Program-made: the position numbers and the translations under genes | Assembly: GCF_000208865.1 (NCBI RefSeq) | Contig: NC_018398.1 | Span: 620,001 to 684,000, forward strand | DNA length: 64,000 nucleotides | DNA from: Neospora caninum Liverpool | Taxonomy: Eukaryota; Apicomplexa; Conoidasida; Eucoccidiorida; Sarcocystidae | Direction of reading: 5' to 3' | In this document: positions 22,648 through 35,182 of the stretch, piece by piece | Layout of the letters: each line of letters begins with the position of its first letter | Numbering within the stretch: position 1 is the stretch's first letter | The notes under the pieces: model-generated | What the model was told of the DNA's origin: nothing | What the model saw: only the letters and a program-made list of their open reading frames with translations | Databases searched by the model: none

Positions 22648-25600
22648 TCAAACGAAACCAGGAAGGGGCGCGCCTGCGGTGCACGGCCCCCAAGGTCCCG
22701 GAGGTTCCCTGAAGATCAGAGGAAAGAAAAAAATTGCGTGGAGAGAAGGAAAGCGCGGTGTTTATTTCTAGACACGGGTGGCTGTCCTCCAGTGGGGTGT
22801 CGAGAGAGATCTAGTCATGCATATATACAGGCCTCGTGTTCGCCACAAAGCTCAGGGGAAGACCTAGACTTCATGCTCAACACATTCACCTGCGTCCAAA
22901 TGCACACCGCCACATCTTCCTATCTCCAAATACATACGTATACAGAGATATATAGATAGATATGGATATAAATAAATAAATATATATATATACATATATA
23001 GAGATATTTGCATTTATGTGTACTTCTGTCGTGGATAAATATGCGGATCAAACGATAAACGGGGCATATATATGTATGCACGCATGTAGATGCCCACATG
23101 CAGAACTATACGCACACCTAGAAGCTTAGACTGAGGACATTTTCGTGAGTGTGTCTTCCTCTCAGCTTTCGGCCTTCCGGTGTTGCGTCTAGTCCGTTAT
23201 CGGAACTCACCGCCGGGCATCTGAGTCGCCGCCCTCCGCCCACTGCGGAGCCGGCAAATGGTCGAGGCAGAAGAATCCGAATTTTCCTCCTCGGAAAAGA
23301 TCCGTGAAGAACCGACAGCCGCTCAACAGGTCGGGCGCAGGAGGCACGCGCCTTCGGTTCGTCTTCAGGGCGTAGACGACGTCGAAGATGTGCGCGGCGA
23401 CCTATGCATTTTCCGAAACGACGAAAGACAAAACGCCCAGGTCCGGGAGAGAAACGCGAAAGAAACGACAAGGAAAGAGGAGAAAGAAGAAAGGAGAAGA
23501 AAGGAGAAGAAAGAGGAAGTGAGAGGGCATCAAGCGAGAGTGGCCATGGCTGATATAGACCGAAGAAGGGAAGAAAAAGGACAGGGGAGAAGACACGCCG
23601 AAACAGACAGGGCGCTCCGGCTGCGATCTGTCTCTTCGAAAAGCTCGGATTCAAGCGAATGGAAGAACATACCCTGAGTGGCGGTATGAGGTTTTTCTTC
23701 GTTCAGCCTCACCTCCTGGATGTCGTTTGTCGGACGCGACAAACCGATGACGTCGACGTAGGAGAAGCACCGCATGCGGTTCAAATGGTACAGAATATAA
23801 TCCGCAACGTACATTTCGCCTGCGCGGTGATCGTCGATACACCCCAGCGCCGCCAGCTTCAAATTCACCTCTGCGTCCTTCATTCTGAAAAAGCAGATAC
23901 CAAACAACAACACGAAAGAAAGCTGCGATCCCTAAATCTCCTCGTCCGCTATACATACATATACATACATATATGCGTTAGTGCATGCATAGATTTACAC
24001 ATACGTCCATATATATTTATATATGCATGTGTATGTATAAAGTTGGTAGAAGAAACGATGTCCGTTACGTGTACATCTGCGTACAAAACATCCCTGGGGA
24101 TGTACACACACATATACCACTGCATGCGTACACTTGTATATCTCGACATATGCAGGTGCACTTTCATCCACCTCCATTCGTACACGGCCATGCAACGTAG
24201 AGGCGTGTCCACCGATGCCCAGATACACTTCCATGCATGAAGACGCACGTTCGTCCACAACGCATATCGCAAGAAGCAATCTTTCTTCACGTGGCAAAGT
24301 CGGTCGGTGTCAGATTTCTTCTGCCTCCCAGGAAGGCGGTGAGACTGACGTCGCACTGAAGCCGGAAACGCGCGATCGCCTGACGGCCCGAAAATCTCAC
24401 TTTGGGAGCATGATGCCTGGCGTGTCGTAGCAGAAAAGGCGAGGTTTGTTCGAGATCTGGAACGCGCCGACCTCCTTCGTCAGCCCAGGCGCTTTTCCCT
24501 CCTTTGCGCGCGTTCGTTCTGCGAGGAAAACCATGAAGAACGCACCAGCTGTTTAGACCGGCACTCTTTTTAATCCCGCATATGCGATTCGAGAAGCATC
24601 CATTCAAGCAGGACACATACAGAAATCCGTGATGGTGAGGATCACAGGAAATGCTCCCTTGATTTGCCATGCCGGGTTGGAAATCGAGGACAAGTATGGA
24701 GCTCCAGCCCCACACAGTCACGAACAAAACGGCGCGAGAAGGACTCGTGTGCCTCATCCACGAAAACGGAGACAATACGCGAGTTCGTGTACACCCGAGA
24801 ACGCGAAGGGTTCCGTGGGGGTGCACGAGGCTGGCCTGTTTGCTGGCGGAAAGGCTGACGGCGTTGTGCGATTTTCACGTGATTTATTCAAGACCAATGT
24901 CAACGGCCAGGCATTTGAACGAGGGCGATAGAGCGGGATACGGCGAGAGAGGGGGGGGTGTTCAAACGGGCGAGGAGAAGAGCGAAAGGACGTGTGAAGC
25001 GTGGGAGTGAAGAAGACTTACTCACGCCTTCGACTAGCTTGTTGCTCGAGGTGCCATACCTTGAAGCCTGCAAAACGGCAGCAGGAAACGCACAAACAGG
25101 AAGAAGGTCAGAAAAACAGAAGGATGCGAAAGAACGACCGGAAGACCACGAGCAAGAGCACGAGGAAGAAGAGGAAGGAGCAAAAGAAGAGGCGAGAATT
25201 TCGCAAAAAGGCGTTTGAACAATTTTCCGCAGGCCCAAAGAGACAGGTGGCTTGGCATCTGGAACCGAGGAGCGGATTCCTCTGGAAGAGAAAAATGAAA
25301 CCGAAGACAAGAATCCACGACGCCCGTGCGTGTAGCGCCTCTCGCTCCTGATGAGCGAAAAACGAATGGACAATGAGGATCCCCGGCGACAGACGAGGAG
25401 GCAAGCGACCGTGCCGGCTGGCCTCGCGAGTCCTCTCCACTGTCGCCTGCGAGAAAGTGGAATCAGAAAAGGGAGTTCTGTCGATTTTCGCAGTTCGTCT
25501 CCGTTTCAGGAATTTTGTCGCCTACGTTAACCGCCAGACGCTTCATGGCGTTGAGCAGCGAAGATTTCCCGGTGTTGGGCAACCCCATGAGGAGCATCCA

Positions 25601-26828
25601 AACGCCGATCGTCTTGAATTTCGGCCGCACGTGCTCAAAGGCGAAATCGACAATCTTCGACACCCTCTTCAACTCCGGCGCGCAGGTGAGGAGACACTGA
25701 AAAGACAGGAATGCGACGCCGCAACGAGGTAAACAAGAAGAGGAAAAGAAAAGAGAGCGAGGAGGAAAGAGAGAGAGGAGGAAAGAGAGCGAGGAAGAAA
25801 GAGAGAGAGGAGGAAAGAGAGCGAGGAAGAAAGAGAGCGAGGAGGAAAGAGAGAGAGGAGGAAAGACAGAGAGGAGGAAAGAGAGAAGAAAAGTGGGATA
25901 GCGTTGGAAAGAGTGAAAGAGGACGCGAAGCCACGCGTGACGCTTGCCGACTCCAGTCTCTCTGTCCTGTTCCCTCGTTTCCCGTTCTTCCTCCCCCCTC
26001 TGTTCCTGCTCTGGTCTGCCCCCCGCGCTCTCCCCTCTTTGTTCGACTGTCGCCTCGCACGTCTGAGGCACCTTTCCCTTTTTCTCTCTTCGGAGAGAAG
26101 ATCTTACCGGCAGCCCCGCGTCTTCAAGAACCGCCTGTGCGCGCTGAAAGCAACAATGAAAGGAGCGATCCATCAAAGACGCTACAAAGAAGAGAAAGAG
26201 TGAGAATAAGAAGCGGGGGAATAAGAAGAGGGAGAATAAGAAGGGGGAGAATAAGAAGAAGACGAACGAGACGTCGAAGACAAGATAGAACAAGCTTGGG
26301 AAGAGAAACGGGAGAAACGGGTCAAAGAGGACAGAGGAGATAAAGAGAAGAACGGGAAGAGAGGAAACGAAGAGATCTCACCAGGCCATCTCGCTTGTGG
26401 ACAAGATCTGCCTTGTTGAGCACGACGAGACGCTTCACGCCGCTGCGCGCCAGGCGGTCGGTCAGGAAGTTGTTGCCACTAGTCAGCGGCGCTCGTGCGT
26501 CACGAACCTGAGACGCGGAAAGTTCGAGCAAACACAAGCGACAGCGCACGCTGAGGCAGGAGGAAGACCGCATAGCGCGCGGGGGGACAAGAAGGTCGGA
26601 AAAAGCATACACGTGGAAGAAGAACCAGAAGATGGGTCGCCAGCCTTCCTGTACACCTCGCCGTGTGCAAACAGAGCTCCTGATAAGCCTCCACGCACAG
26701 TGAAATGTGTCCGGTGAGTCCAGAAGCTCCACAGAGTCACCCACAAAAAGCGTCTGTTTCTGTCAATCAGTTTTCATTTCTGTCGATCTATCGTATCTGC
26801 ATACATCTGTCTCTATATACGCATGAAG

Positions 26829-26871
<43 letters not shown>

Positions 26872-27527
26872 GTAAACCTATTTATGTACCTATTCGTAAG
26901 CAAGTTTAGATCTGTGCGTGGACATATTCGAATAGGGTTATGCATGCAGATATGAATATGCATTTATGTTATATATGGAGAGGAAGGAGGCGATTGAATC
27001 TCCCTGTGTCGTGTGTCCCATGGGAGTGGAAAGTCTCGATTCGCGAGAACGCGGAGAGTGTCTCTTTCTCATGTGCGCACCTCCAGGACGCAGTCCACAT
27101 GCTTCAGGTTCTTTTCGATCGCCACCGTTGCCCGGTTCATGTGTGGAGGAAACCAGGTGATGGATCGATCGAGATTGAAGTGAGTTCGAGGAGAGAAGTC
27201 GGGGAAGGGGGAGGCCGACTCGGCAGCCTTCCCGGGTGTATATACACTGGAGCCGCGGAGCGAGTCCTCCGTTCGAATCCCTTCATCGCGAGCGCCTCCG
27301 AAGAAATCAAGCACGCGAGGACCGATCCCTCCATCGATATCTCCGGGACCAGGTTGCCATGGACTCAGAGACTTGGAAGACTGCCACAGAGGAGAAGAGG
27401 CGGAAGAAGAGGGAGACGAAGAAGAGGAGAGAGAGGAAGACGACGGGGAGGGAAGAGGAACGAGAGTTTCGCCCAGGAGCGGGCCGGTAGGTCTTCGCCA
27501 GAGCCCTACCCGGTTTCGAGACGCCAT
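22648..27527 (-). CDS. MTG1: MTG1/RbgA (YlqF)-type circularly permuted GTPase, probable organelle ribosome assembly factor
   Basis: The family helps late large-subunit maturation in mitochondria, plastids or bacteria. Exons: 27527-27081, 26507-26382, 26143-26108 (36 nt), 25696-25526, 25067-25022, 24518-24401, 23884-23713, 23401-23211 and probably 22708-22648, about 455 aa. G motifs are permuted: G4 NKAD (180-183) precedes G1 GLPNTGKSS (241-249), then PGLT (286-289) and G3 DTPG (307-310). WFPPHM (125-130) matches the family WFPGHM. The C-terminal block FFTDLFRGGKFG matches FRRGLLG. About 120 Ser/Pro-rich leader residues suggest organelle import. The last exon is inferred from GTGAGT at 23210 and a strong acceptor at 22709; without it, a TGA at 23207 gives 436 aa. 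The start ATG has a weak context but is the only Met before WFPPHM. Mitochondrion versus apicoplast is open. Confidence 0.9.
25741..25890. repeat. GA-rich minisatellite in MTG1-type intron 3
   Basis: Plus-strand units close to GAGGAAAGAGAGCGAGGAAGA repeat imperfectly about seven times. In the transcript this is a CT-rich tract just upstream of the acceptor at 25697, so it may serve as an extended polypyrimidine tract. Confidence 0.85.
26209..26275. repeat. GAATAAGAAG short tandem repeat in MTG1-type intron 2
   Basis: Four units of about 15-18 bases built on GAATAAGAAG lie between exons 26382 and 26143, just before the 36-nt exon in transcript order. Confidence 0.8.
26830..26868. repeat. (TA)n microsatellite in MTG1-type intron 1
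   Basis: About 19 TA units, one of the longest pure arrays in the window, inside the intron 27080-26508. Confidence 0.95.
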
Positions 27528-29704
27528 GGAGAGGAGAAGAAAGGGAAGGAGGAAAAGGACGAGAGAAGGAGGGCGCCAAGCAGGAAGCGAGAAACTTCAG
27601 TCACTCCGAGCGGGAAGGGAAAACGGAAGACAGAGGAAGGCGGCGTAACTCAGGTTGGGTAGGCGGAGGCGACAGCCAAAAGAGGTCCAGAGAGCCTGTC
27701 GATCACTCGCAGGTCCTTCCCTGTCCCTGTGTCTCTCGCCTCGTTTCGCGCGTCGAAGGAAAGAGGAGACGGAAGAATGAAGGCGCATTCAAGTTCCGGC
27801 GGAGGCTCAGAAGCGACAAAGAAAAAGCTAGGCGTGTGTCAGCGAAGACAGCCCGAGATACGAGAAAAAGAGCCGGTGGAGAGGGCGCAAACGGTTTTGG
27901 GGGAAAAACGGAAAAACGGTTCTGCTGTCTGTCCTTGGGTCAGCCGGGATTCCCCCTGGAAGCAGGAGAGGCTGCATCGAGGGGTTTGAGGGGGAGTGTG
28001 GTTCCCCATGAGAAAAGCGAGAACGCGGAAGGGAAGCAGACAAAGGGGCCGCGAAAAAAGAACCCGCAGACCAAAGAGAACCGCCGGCAGAAGGATCTTC
28101 TGCTCGGAGTCCGAAGCGCATGCAGCCCGATATGCACAGAGCGAGGTCGGAGTCGCACGAAGAGAAGCGAGCGAGGAAATAACAGCTAAAGCAGAGGCAG
28201 CAGAGAAGCCGTGACACCGAGAGGAAAAAAACGTGGAGTCTGTGATGCAGGGGTGAAACGCGATTTGCAGAGAAGCTACAGGGCGCCGAGCTCAGCTTTT
28301 CTTGTGTGCTCGGGCGCACGCGCGTGGAACTCAAACAGCGCCGACAGAAAACACCCGTTTGCTTTGCGCGTCTGTCTAGTCGACATCGTCCCTCTTTGGG
28401 AAGCAGGCAAGACGAGGTCCTCCTGTCTCTCGCGCAATTCTCTGGTTCCTTCTGTCCGGAAAATGCGAGGCAACCACGGAGAACGGCCATTCTGCCGTGT
28501 CTCCGAGAAGGAAACTTGCACCAACAGACCCAGAGGATCCCCTTGAGATGTGCGCCCGCGATAAGAGTTACCAAAGCACACACGCCAGGAGGCGCGCAGA
28601 GTGTGATCGGCATGACTCAGCCCCTCTCTTCACCCCTCTACGCGGGACGGCTAGTCGCGTGCCGCGCGCTGGAGCGTTCTCGCGCCGTTCGCGGGGACCT
28701 TTCGGGAGGCTTGTTTCTGATATTTCTCGCAGAACTTCGCTGCGACTGTGGCATCGTTTTGGTGAATTCGCTTTTTCACGGAGGAGCGCGGGGAAAAATC
28801 GCTTTCCGGAGGCAAGTCGCCGTCTGCGCCGGCGTGGAGCCCAAGCCTCGGTGTATAGACACCTCACAAGACAAGCGCGAAGGCAAGTGCAGCGGCGGTT
28901 TCCGCGCGTTTTCCAGTCGGTGGACGACGATCTTTTTTTCCGGAAGGAAGACAAGACAGCGTGTGTCTCACTGTTCTCACTGGAGAAATCTTCGTCGCTT
29001 CAAGCGGCTCTTTCCTGGCCGCTCTTGCGTGCAGCTCAACGCGGCCGCGCCGAAACTCAAAAAGTCTTTGGCGAATCCTTGAGGCATTTCTGCATGTGCG
29101 TTTCCGGTTGACGCGCAACCTTTTGAAAGTTTGTCTGCCTTCCTCCCTCCTGACAGTGAGTCGTGAAGCTTCTCCTTCCGCAGCTTTTTGCTGTCCAGTC
29201 CCGGTGCCATCCCCGGCTAGCTTTCTTTCTGTTCTTCCCAAGTTCCCAATCGCCTCCGGTCTTTGTCGACTAGCAGCGCCGTCGCTCTCCCTTTTGCCTC
29301 ACCGCAAACGGAGGTCTTCATCTCAGACCCATCCAGTAGGGAACGCGAAATCCCCCTCCGTGTTTTTAAGCAGCTGGCGGTTGTTTCTGCCGCACATTCT
29401 GGGCTGTTTGCTCCAAGAACCGCGTCATCCCTCGGCCCCTGGAAGCAGCCGGTGGAGTCAACGGCAACGAAACCACATTCCCCCGTCCGGCGTGCCCGTT
29501 TCCTTCATGCCAGGACGAACGCGGGAAGAGGAGGGAGAACTCGTCGGTTGACGGCGAACGCGAAGCGTGCAGGGGCGGACTGAGAACCGGACCCGCGCGG
29601 TCGTCGCCCCGCCCTTCTTCTCTCCCCGTCTCTTCCCTTCTGTCTCCTTCCTTCTCTTCGTCGGTTTACCTCACCCTCCTGTTTCGCACGTGTTCCTTTT
29701 CGAC
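27528..29704. other. Divergent intergenic region (MTG1-type gene / 29.7 kb gene)
   Basis: Head-to-head spacing of 2.2 kb should hold both promoters and 5' UTRs. It lacks TA arrays and conserved coding blocks. ORFs such as 28306-29082 (+) and 27828-28613 (-) have skewed composition and no family signal. No TATA box was recognised. Confidence 0.5.
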
Positions 29705-31176
29705 ATGGCTTCGGGTGCCTGCCTCACGATTCATTCCTCCCCGAACGCGCGGCTGCCGCACTGCTCGTCCTGTGAGTTTCGCCCGCGAACCGCCCGAGGC
29801 AACCTCGGAGGCAGCGGATGCACTTCCTCAGACGATGAAGACGAGTACGAGCCGTCGGTGTGGGCCGAGCTGCTCGCGGCGGAGGCGGCGCAGTGGGAGG
29901 ACGGAGAGGATCCAGGCCCGCCGAAACGGGGGAAAGTGATAACAGAGAAGGCGCGCGCCATGCTGTGCGAGTCGCAGCGGTGCCGCACCTGGCTCGACCT
30001 GAAGCTCTGGTTTGGCTTCGAAGAGAAAGACTTAAGCGCGGCGGACTTCAACGAGGTTTTCATCTCAGTCCGCAACGAAGGCAGCGGGTGAGCGTCCAGG
30101 AGCAACAGCAGCAGAGCCAGAAAAACCGACAAAAAGCGCACGAGTTGCTATGATCTCTATGTTCTTAATACCGGCTTTCTGAGTTGCCTGGATCCCCGAA
30201 AGGCGCCTGATCGGCGAAGCGCGGGAAAGACCGCGAGACAGCCAGGCAGAAGGCGTCAGGCGTGAGGGCGATCCTCGGTCTCGAAAGCGCGCGCGAGTCC
30301 AACAGGGGAAAAGGCGTCTCTGCGCCGAGCGCGACAACGAGGGGTTCTGTGGAAAGCGCGGGAATCTCGAAGCTAAAAAAAACTCCTGTGAGAGCAGAAT
30401 GAAGGGCGAAGAGAAAGTAGGGACGGCCGGACAAAGGCGAAGAAGGTGAAACGCGTAGACTCCAGAGACCGCAAACTCTCCCCCGTGGCCAGCATCCAGT
30501 TGCCGGCACCTGGCGCCCTTTCCGTCGGGCCCCGCAGCGTGATCCTCCGTCTTTCTTGCCCGATTTTTGGTGACGTTTTCGTTGATGTGTCCGCGTGTCC
30601 GCCCTCTGGCTGTCTCTTCTCTTGTCCCCAGACTGTTCGAACACTTTGTCGAGTTGGGGAAGAAAACCCTCGAGACGCTCACAGAGATGTTCTTCTTCCG
30701 GCACTACAGCGTCTATGCGGCGGGCGGATTGACCGGGTCCGATTTCGCGTCTTTCCGAGAAGGTGCCGCCGAGTTCGTCGCCCCGTTGCCGATGCCGCTG
30801 CCTCCGGACTTCCAGGCGCGACTCTCGCAGCAAGTTCCGCAGCTTCTCTACACTCAGAAGCACACTGACAGAACCTGCGCACCCGTCAGCCTCTACCGAT
30901 TCGGCCTCGCCTACTTGGCAGGCGCTCAGGGCGTGAAGACCCGCCAAGCGGTCGTCGAATACGTGCACGCATGCATCGGATACGCCTGCTGCTGCTCGGG
31001 GAACAACAATAAAAGCCTCTACGTCTGGGGATCTGTCCTCATCGAACACATCTACTGGACGCAACGGTAAGCTGACCAACCCCCGAAGCCGTCGGAAAAG
31101 CGTGCGGAGTAACCCGTCCCTTTCTCCTCGATATCTATAGACATATGCCGCTGCCCCAAAGTACACAAAGGCATGC

Positions 31177-31214
<38 letters not shown>

Positions 31215-34200
31215 ACGTAGCTCTATGTGCCTACATTGTTCATGGGTGAAGGGGATATATGTGTGAGTCATATGAAGGTATATCTCGCCAGAGGTAAGTA
31301 AGGGTATGGCGGTTCCGGCGTCGACTACTCTCTTTGTCTGACTCTCTATGCCGAATCATCGACGCGAAACGCCAGTGGCGTAACGCGAAGGACAGCACGT
31401 AAGAGCCGCAGTGGTGTCGCGTTTGAGGGGCTGCGTGCCCAATGTAGAAGCCGGTGAGGGCGAGGTGGAGGGAAAGCCGTGGAAATAGTTCTGTTTTGAC
31501 AAACGGCTTTCTGTCGCCCGGTTTCGCACAGAGTCACCTCCGGCAACACTCGAGACGAGAGCGCCCTGATCCACGACCTTCAGGAATATCTCGGCTACAA
31601 GTGTAAGATGAGAGCTTTGCCCCTATGTCCGATATACATATATGCATATATATATATATAGTATACACATCGCATATATATATATATATATATATATATT
31701 GAGGAGCGAGTGGATTCTGTTGTTGCATCCGTCAGCCGTCTGAACCCGCGCGTCCGGTTAAGGCCTCTTTTTCACGCGTTGCCGCTTCTCATTTCTCGGC
31801 GACGCGCCGAGTTCGGGATGACGCGCGGAGTGTTTAGGCCCTCGCAAGTCGTCCTGTTGCCCACGAAGGCATGAGCATCCGACTGCCCAGATCTTCCCTT
31901 CTTTTATTTTTGCAGATTCAACTCTGACTCCGAAAGTTCTGCGAGCTCTCGACGCCACTGACGAGGCGAAGGTCGTTGCAGCGCCGCCCGGAGAGCGCGT
32001 GCTTCGGGTGTATCTTGAGGATTTTTTTGAGCATCTCGCAGATGTAAGTCGCCCTTTCCTAACTGGTGTTTCGCAAAAACGCCCTCCGGAATGTCATCTT
32101 CACGAAGTTTTCCATTCCGAAAAAGCCCGCGGTCCGGGCTGGGGTTCCCTCGGAACTGCCACGTCCAAGTCGCCAGCGTGCAGACAGTCTCTCCCTGGCC
32201 AGGAGCGTGTAACGGTAGCGTCCGAACGGGACGCTTACAAGTCCAGCTGTGCGCTGGAGCCTGCGTCGACCTCACTTCTGAGCCTGTTCCTCCGTGTGTC
32301 TATCTTGCAATACCGATAGCTAATGCAGCCGGCAGCGGTGCACAGGCGGAGGCCTACACTGAGATAGGCAGATATACATACATATATCTAGGTAGATAGA
32401 AACTGATACAGATATAGGTCGGCAGATAGAGATCAAAGTAGGTAAACAGAAGGAGATAGATGCTGATGCAGATATACGCCCATCCAGCTGTCTCTATACA
32501 CACGCATCGGTTTTGCTTTTTTCCCCATGACTTCGCCCCTATATACATCAGATCATGTATATGTATACATATATATCTATATATATACGTATAGATATAT
32601 ACATATACATAAGTGTACGGCTGTTTCTCATACGCCTCTTTCCTCTGTGTTGATGTGAAGGGGCCAGCGCTGTTTGGTGTCTTTTATTTCAGGAAAGTGG
32701 CGTCGATCCCGAAGACAAGGCGGCCTGGACGTCGAGAGAAATCCGCCATTTTCTCGCGAGCCCCGCGATTCCGCTCTTTTCCTGCCTTTTTCTGTCGCTC
32801 TCGCCGTTTCTAGCTGAACCCCGTTACAACGCCTCGGCCTTGCAAGGCGAGAAAGGTTTTCCGTGTGTCTGGGGCGAGCTCCCTCCTTCCACGAGTTACG
32901 TATCGGCTTTCATGTAAGACGACAAAGGCACGCATCAGTTGTGTTTCAGTGCAGCTGAAGAAACACAAACAATCCTGGCGAAGAGTCGCGAGTTTTTTCT
33001 TTGGGAAGCTGTGGATACAGCTGAAGTCCTTTCCCTGCCATTACGAGGCCATCCGCGTGCTCGATAATAAGGGGATACGTTCGCGCGCTCTGTCGACGGG
33101 CTATAGATAGGTCGTTTCCTCTCTTTGCTTCTGTTCCGTGAATGTGTCGCAAACTTCGAGACTTCCCCCTGGATGCACGCAGACGTGGACACAGCCCCTG
33201 TACTGGGCTGAACACATGCATATACGGTTGGAGGCACATGGATGTACTTCTGTAGATCCGTCGACACCTGTTTGACAACGGCGGTTTCAGGGTCTGTGGA
33301 GGGCGGGAGTCCGTGAGAGAGTACGTGAGAGTTTCAAACCCACGGCGTGCGACGTACACTCCGCTTTGTCGCGTCCCGCAATCTTTTTTCCGCACCTTGG
33401 CAGGGCTCTCCTAAGCGTGTGCTGGAGACAGGAGACCGAGGACACTGCGAAGGTTTGGATGAAGGCTCTCGTTCAGCGCCTGCGCCAGGTAACGCCTTTT
33501 GATCTCTTTGCTGCTGAGTTGAAGTTTTTTTCGCCCAAAGATCTGCCGCGAACCGCCTCCGTCTCTGCAGACGCCGTCGCGCGCTGCCTGCGAGAGCCGT
33601 TCCATCGTGCGAGTGAGAGAACGCAGTTGTCTCCGTTGCCAACGTGGTGGGGTGCTGTCCAGTCGGGTGTTCTTCCCCGGCTCGCCTCCTGACCAGTCTC
33701 CTTGCATGTCTTCTCCCGGCCGTTTTTCGTCTCCTAACCTTCCCCCCCCGCCACCCCGCGGGAAGAGTCCGTTCTGCGTTCCTCGCGATCCGTCAGGCAC
33801 TTTCCCAAGTTTTTTTGGTCATCCTGGTGTTTCGCGCGCGCGCCTTTTTTTCTGTTTCAGCTGCAGCTCGTGGCGGAGGTTGTGAGCCTGGACGCGCAGA
33901 ACCTGAAAGCACGACAGCGACGAGTTCGGTCGCTCGATGTGCGCCGGATGGACTACGTGAACGAAGGGCTCCTTGGAAAGTACCTCTTGTGGTCCACTGC
34001 CTTTGAACAGGAAGATGCGACTCGGCGGAGAGAAGAACGCGCCGGTGAGGTCCTCTCGCAGTCGTCGCCCGTTTGTGTTTGTCGCCTCCGCGACGGCCTC
34101 ACCCGAGCCGAGGCCTGGTCGCGAACTAGAGAGTTTCTAGCTGCGTTTTCTCCCACGGATGAGGAAGACGAGAAGAAGAGAGACTGCCTTGTCCGTTTCT

Positions 34201-35182
34201 CTTCCACACGGTCGGGCGCAACGGGTTCGGTGCGGTTCTCCTCGAATTTGGAACGGAAGAATCGAGGATGGAGTGTTTACCTGCGGGAGCCTCTGATTGG
34301 AGGCGCTTCTGTCACCTTGAGACGCATTCAACGCAGTCGCGGAAGCGGCAAAAATCAAGCGTTTGGCGCGTGACTGCAGCTTCTGAAGCGCACAGACTCG
34401 TGCATCGCGTGCGACCGCTCTGAAAGCACTCTTCTTGGCCGGCAGAGAATTGATCTCTCCCGTTTTACTCAGAGGTCGATGCGCTCCCCTATGCATTTAG
34501 ATCTACACACAGTACCTATGTATGTGGTGTTGCGAGGGTGGGCATTTGCCTACGTATGTACAGAACTTCGGTTTTGTACCTGAAGCTCTTCCTTCGCACC
34601 TCGTCTTCGTTCAAGACAGCGTAGGGCGAATTCCTTTACGTCTTTGGTTCGTCTTCGTAAGCCTGCCGAAGGGGGGTTTGCGTGTGCGCTTAGTTGCCGT
34701 TTGTGTTTTCGATTTCGCGTGCCTTTTGTCCTGTGCCTTTGCATGCAGCCCTGGAGGCGGCACACCGACTGGATCCGACGCCAGAGGCTCTCGCGCTCTT
34801 CGCCTCGCAGGCTCCATTGGCGCCTCCCTGCGGCGGAGTCTGCGCGCCTGTCTCTCGCGTTCTCGGCGCCTTTGGAGTGAAGCCCAGCGTGCACTCTGGA
34901 CGCTCGGAGCCGAGGTCGGCTTTCCCGCGATCGTACGGCCTCCCCACTAGTCGGGGTCTCTGGACAATTCGGGACACAAGTGGAAAGGTTCTGTATGAAA
35001 TGATTTATGCCGGCGGACCCGTGCAACCATTTCGGCTGCAACAGGCAGCAAAAACGAGGGCGAACGAGACCCAGACAACCGGAGATCGACAGCGGCTTAG
35101 AGTAGCCCCATCCAGAGCCAGGTCCAACTTCGCGAGCGCAGCACTGAAGTCGGGATTCTACACTGAAATGCCATTCTCGTGA
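29705..35182 (+). CDS. Unrecognised 8-exon protein, about 646 aa
   Basis: Exons 29705-30087, 30632-31066, 31532-31602, 31916-32043, 32693-32913, 33404-33488, 33861-34044 and 34749-35182 join with consistent phases and good GT-AG sites. The ATG has GACATGG context. I do not recognise a family. Visible traits: a Cys pair near residue 20 (CSSC), an acidic patch (SSDDEDEYEP), then helical-looking sequence such as FVELGKKTLETLTEMFF, LYRFGLAYLAG and VWGSVLIEHIYW, a hydrophobic stretch LFSCLFLSLSPFLAEP, and basic KARQRRVRSLDVRR. Helix content suggests an all-alpha scaffold; that is inference. The last exon is the least sure: its final 150 residues are low in conserved look and another intron or earlier stop is possible. 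Introns 2-4 contain TA arrays. Confidence 0.7.
31177..31211. repeat. (TA)n microsatellite in intron 2 of the 29.7 kb gene
   Basis: About 17 TA units between exon ends 31066 and 31532. Confidence 0.9.
31637..31700. repeat. Two (TA)n runs in intron 3 of the 29.7 kb gene
   Basis: Short TA runs at about 31645-31660 and 31674-31699, separated by GTATACACATCGCA. Confidence 0.85.

Noticed and set aside
25741..25890. Regularly repeated GA-rich units resembling an array
   Set aside because: Units are short, imperfect and have no distinct spacers; this is a eukaryotic intronic minisatellite, not a CRISPR array.
27260..27290. tRNA T-loop-like GTTCGAATCCC
   Set aside because: It lies inside MTG1-type exon 1 coding sequence and no acceptor, D or anticodon arms could be found around it.
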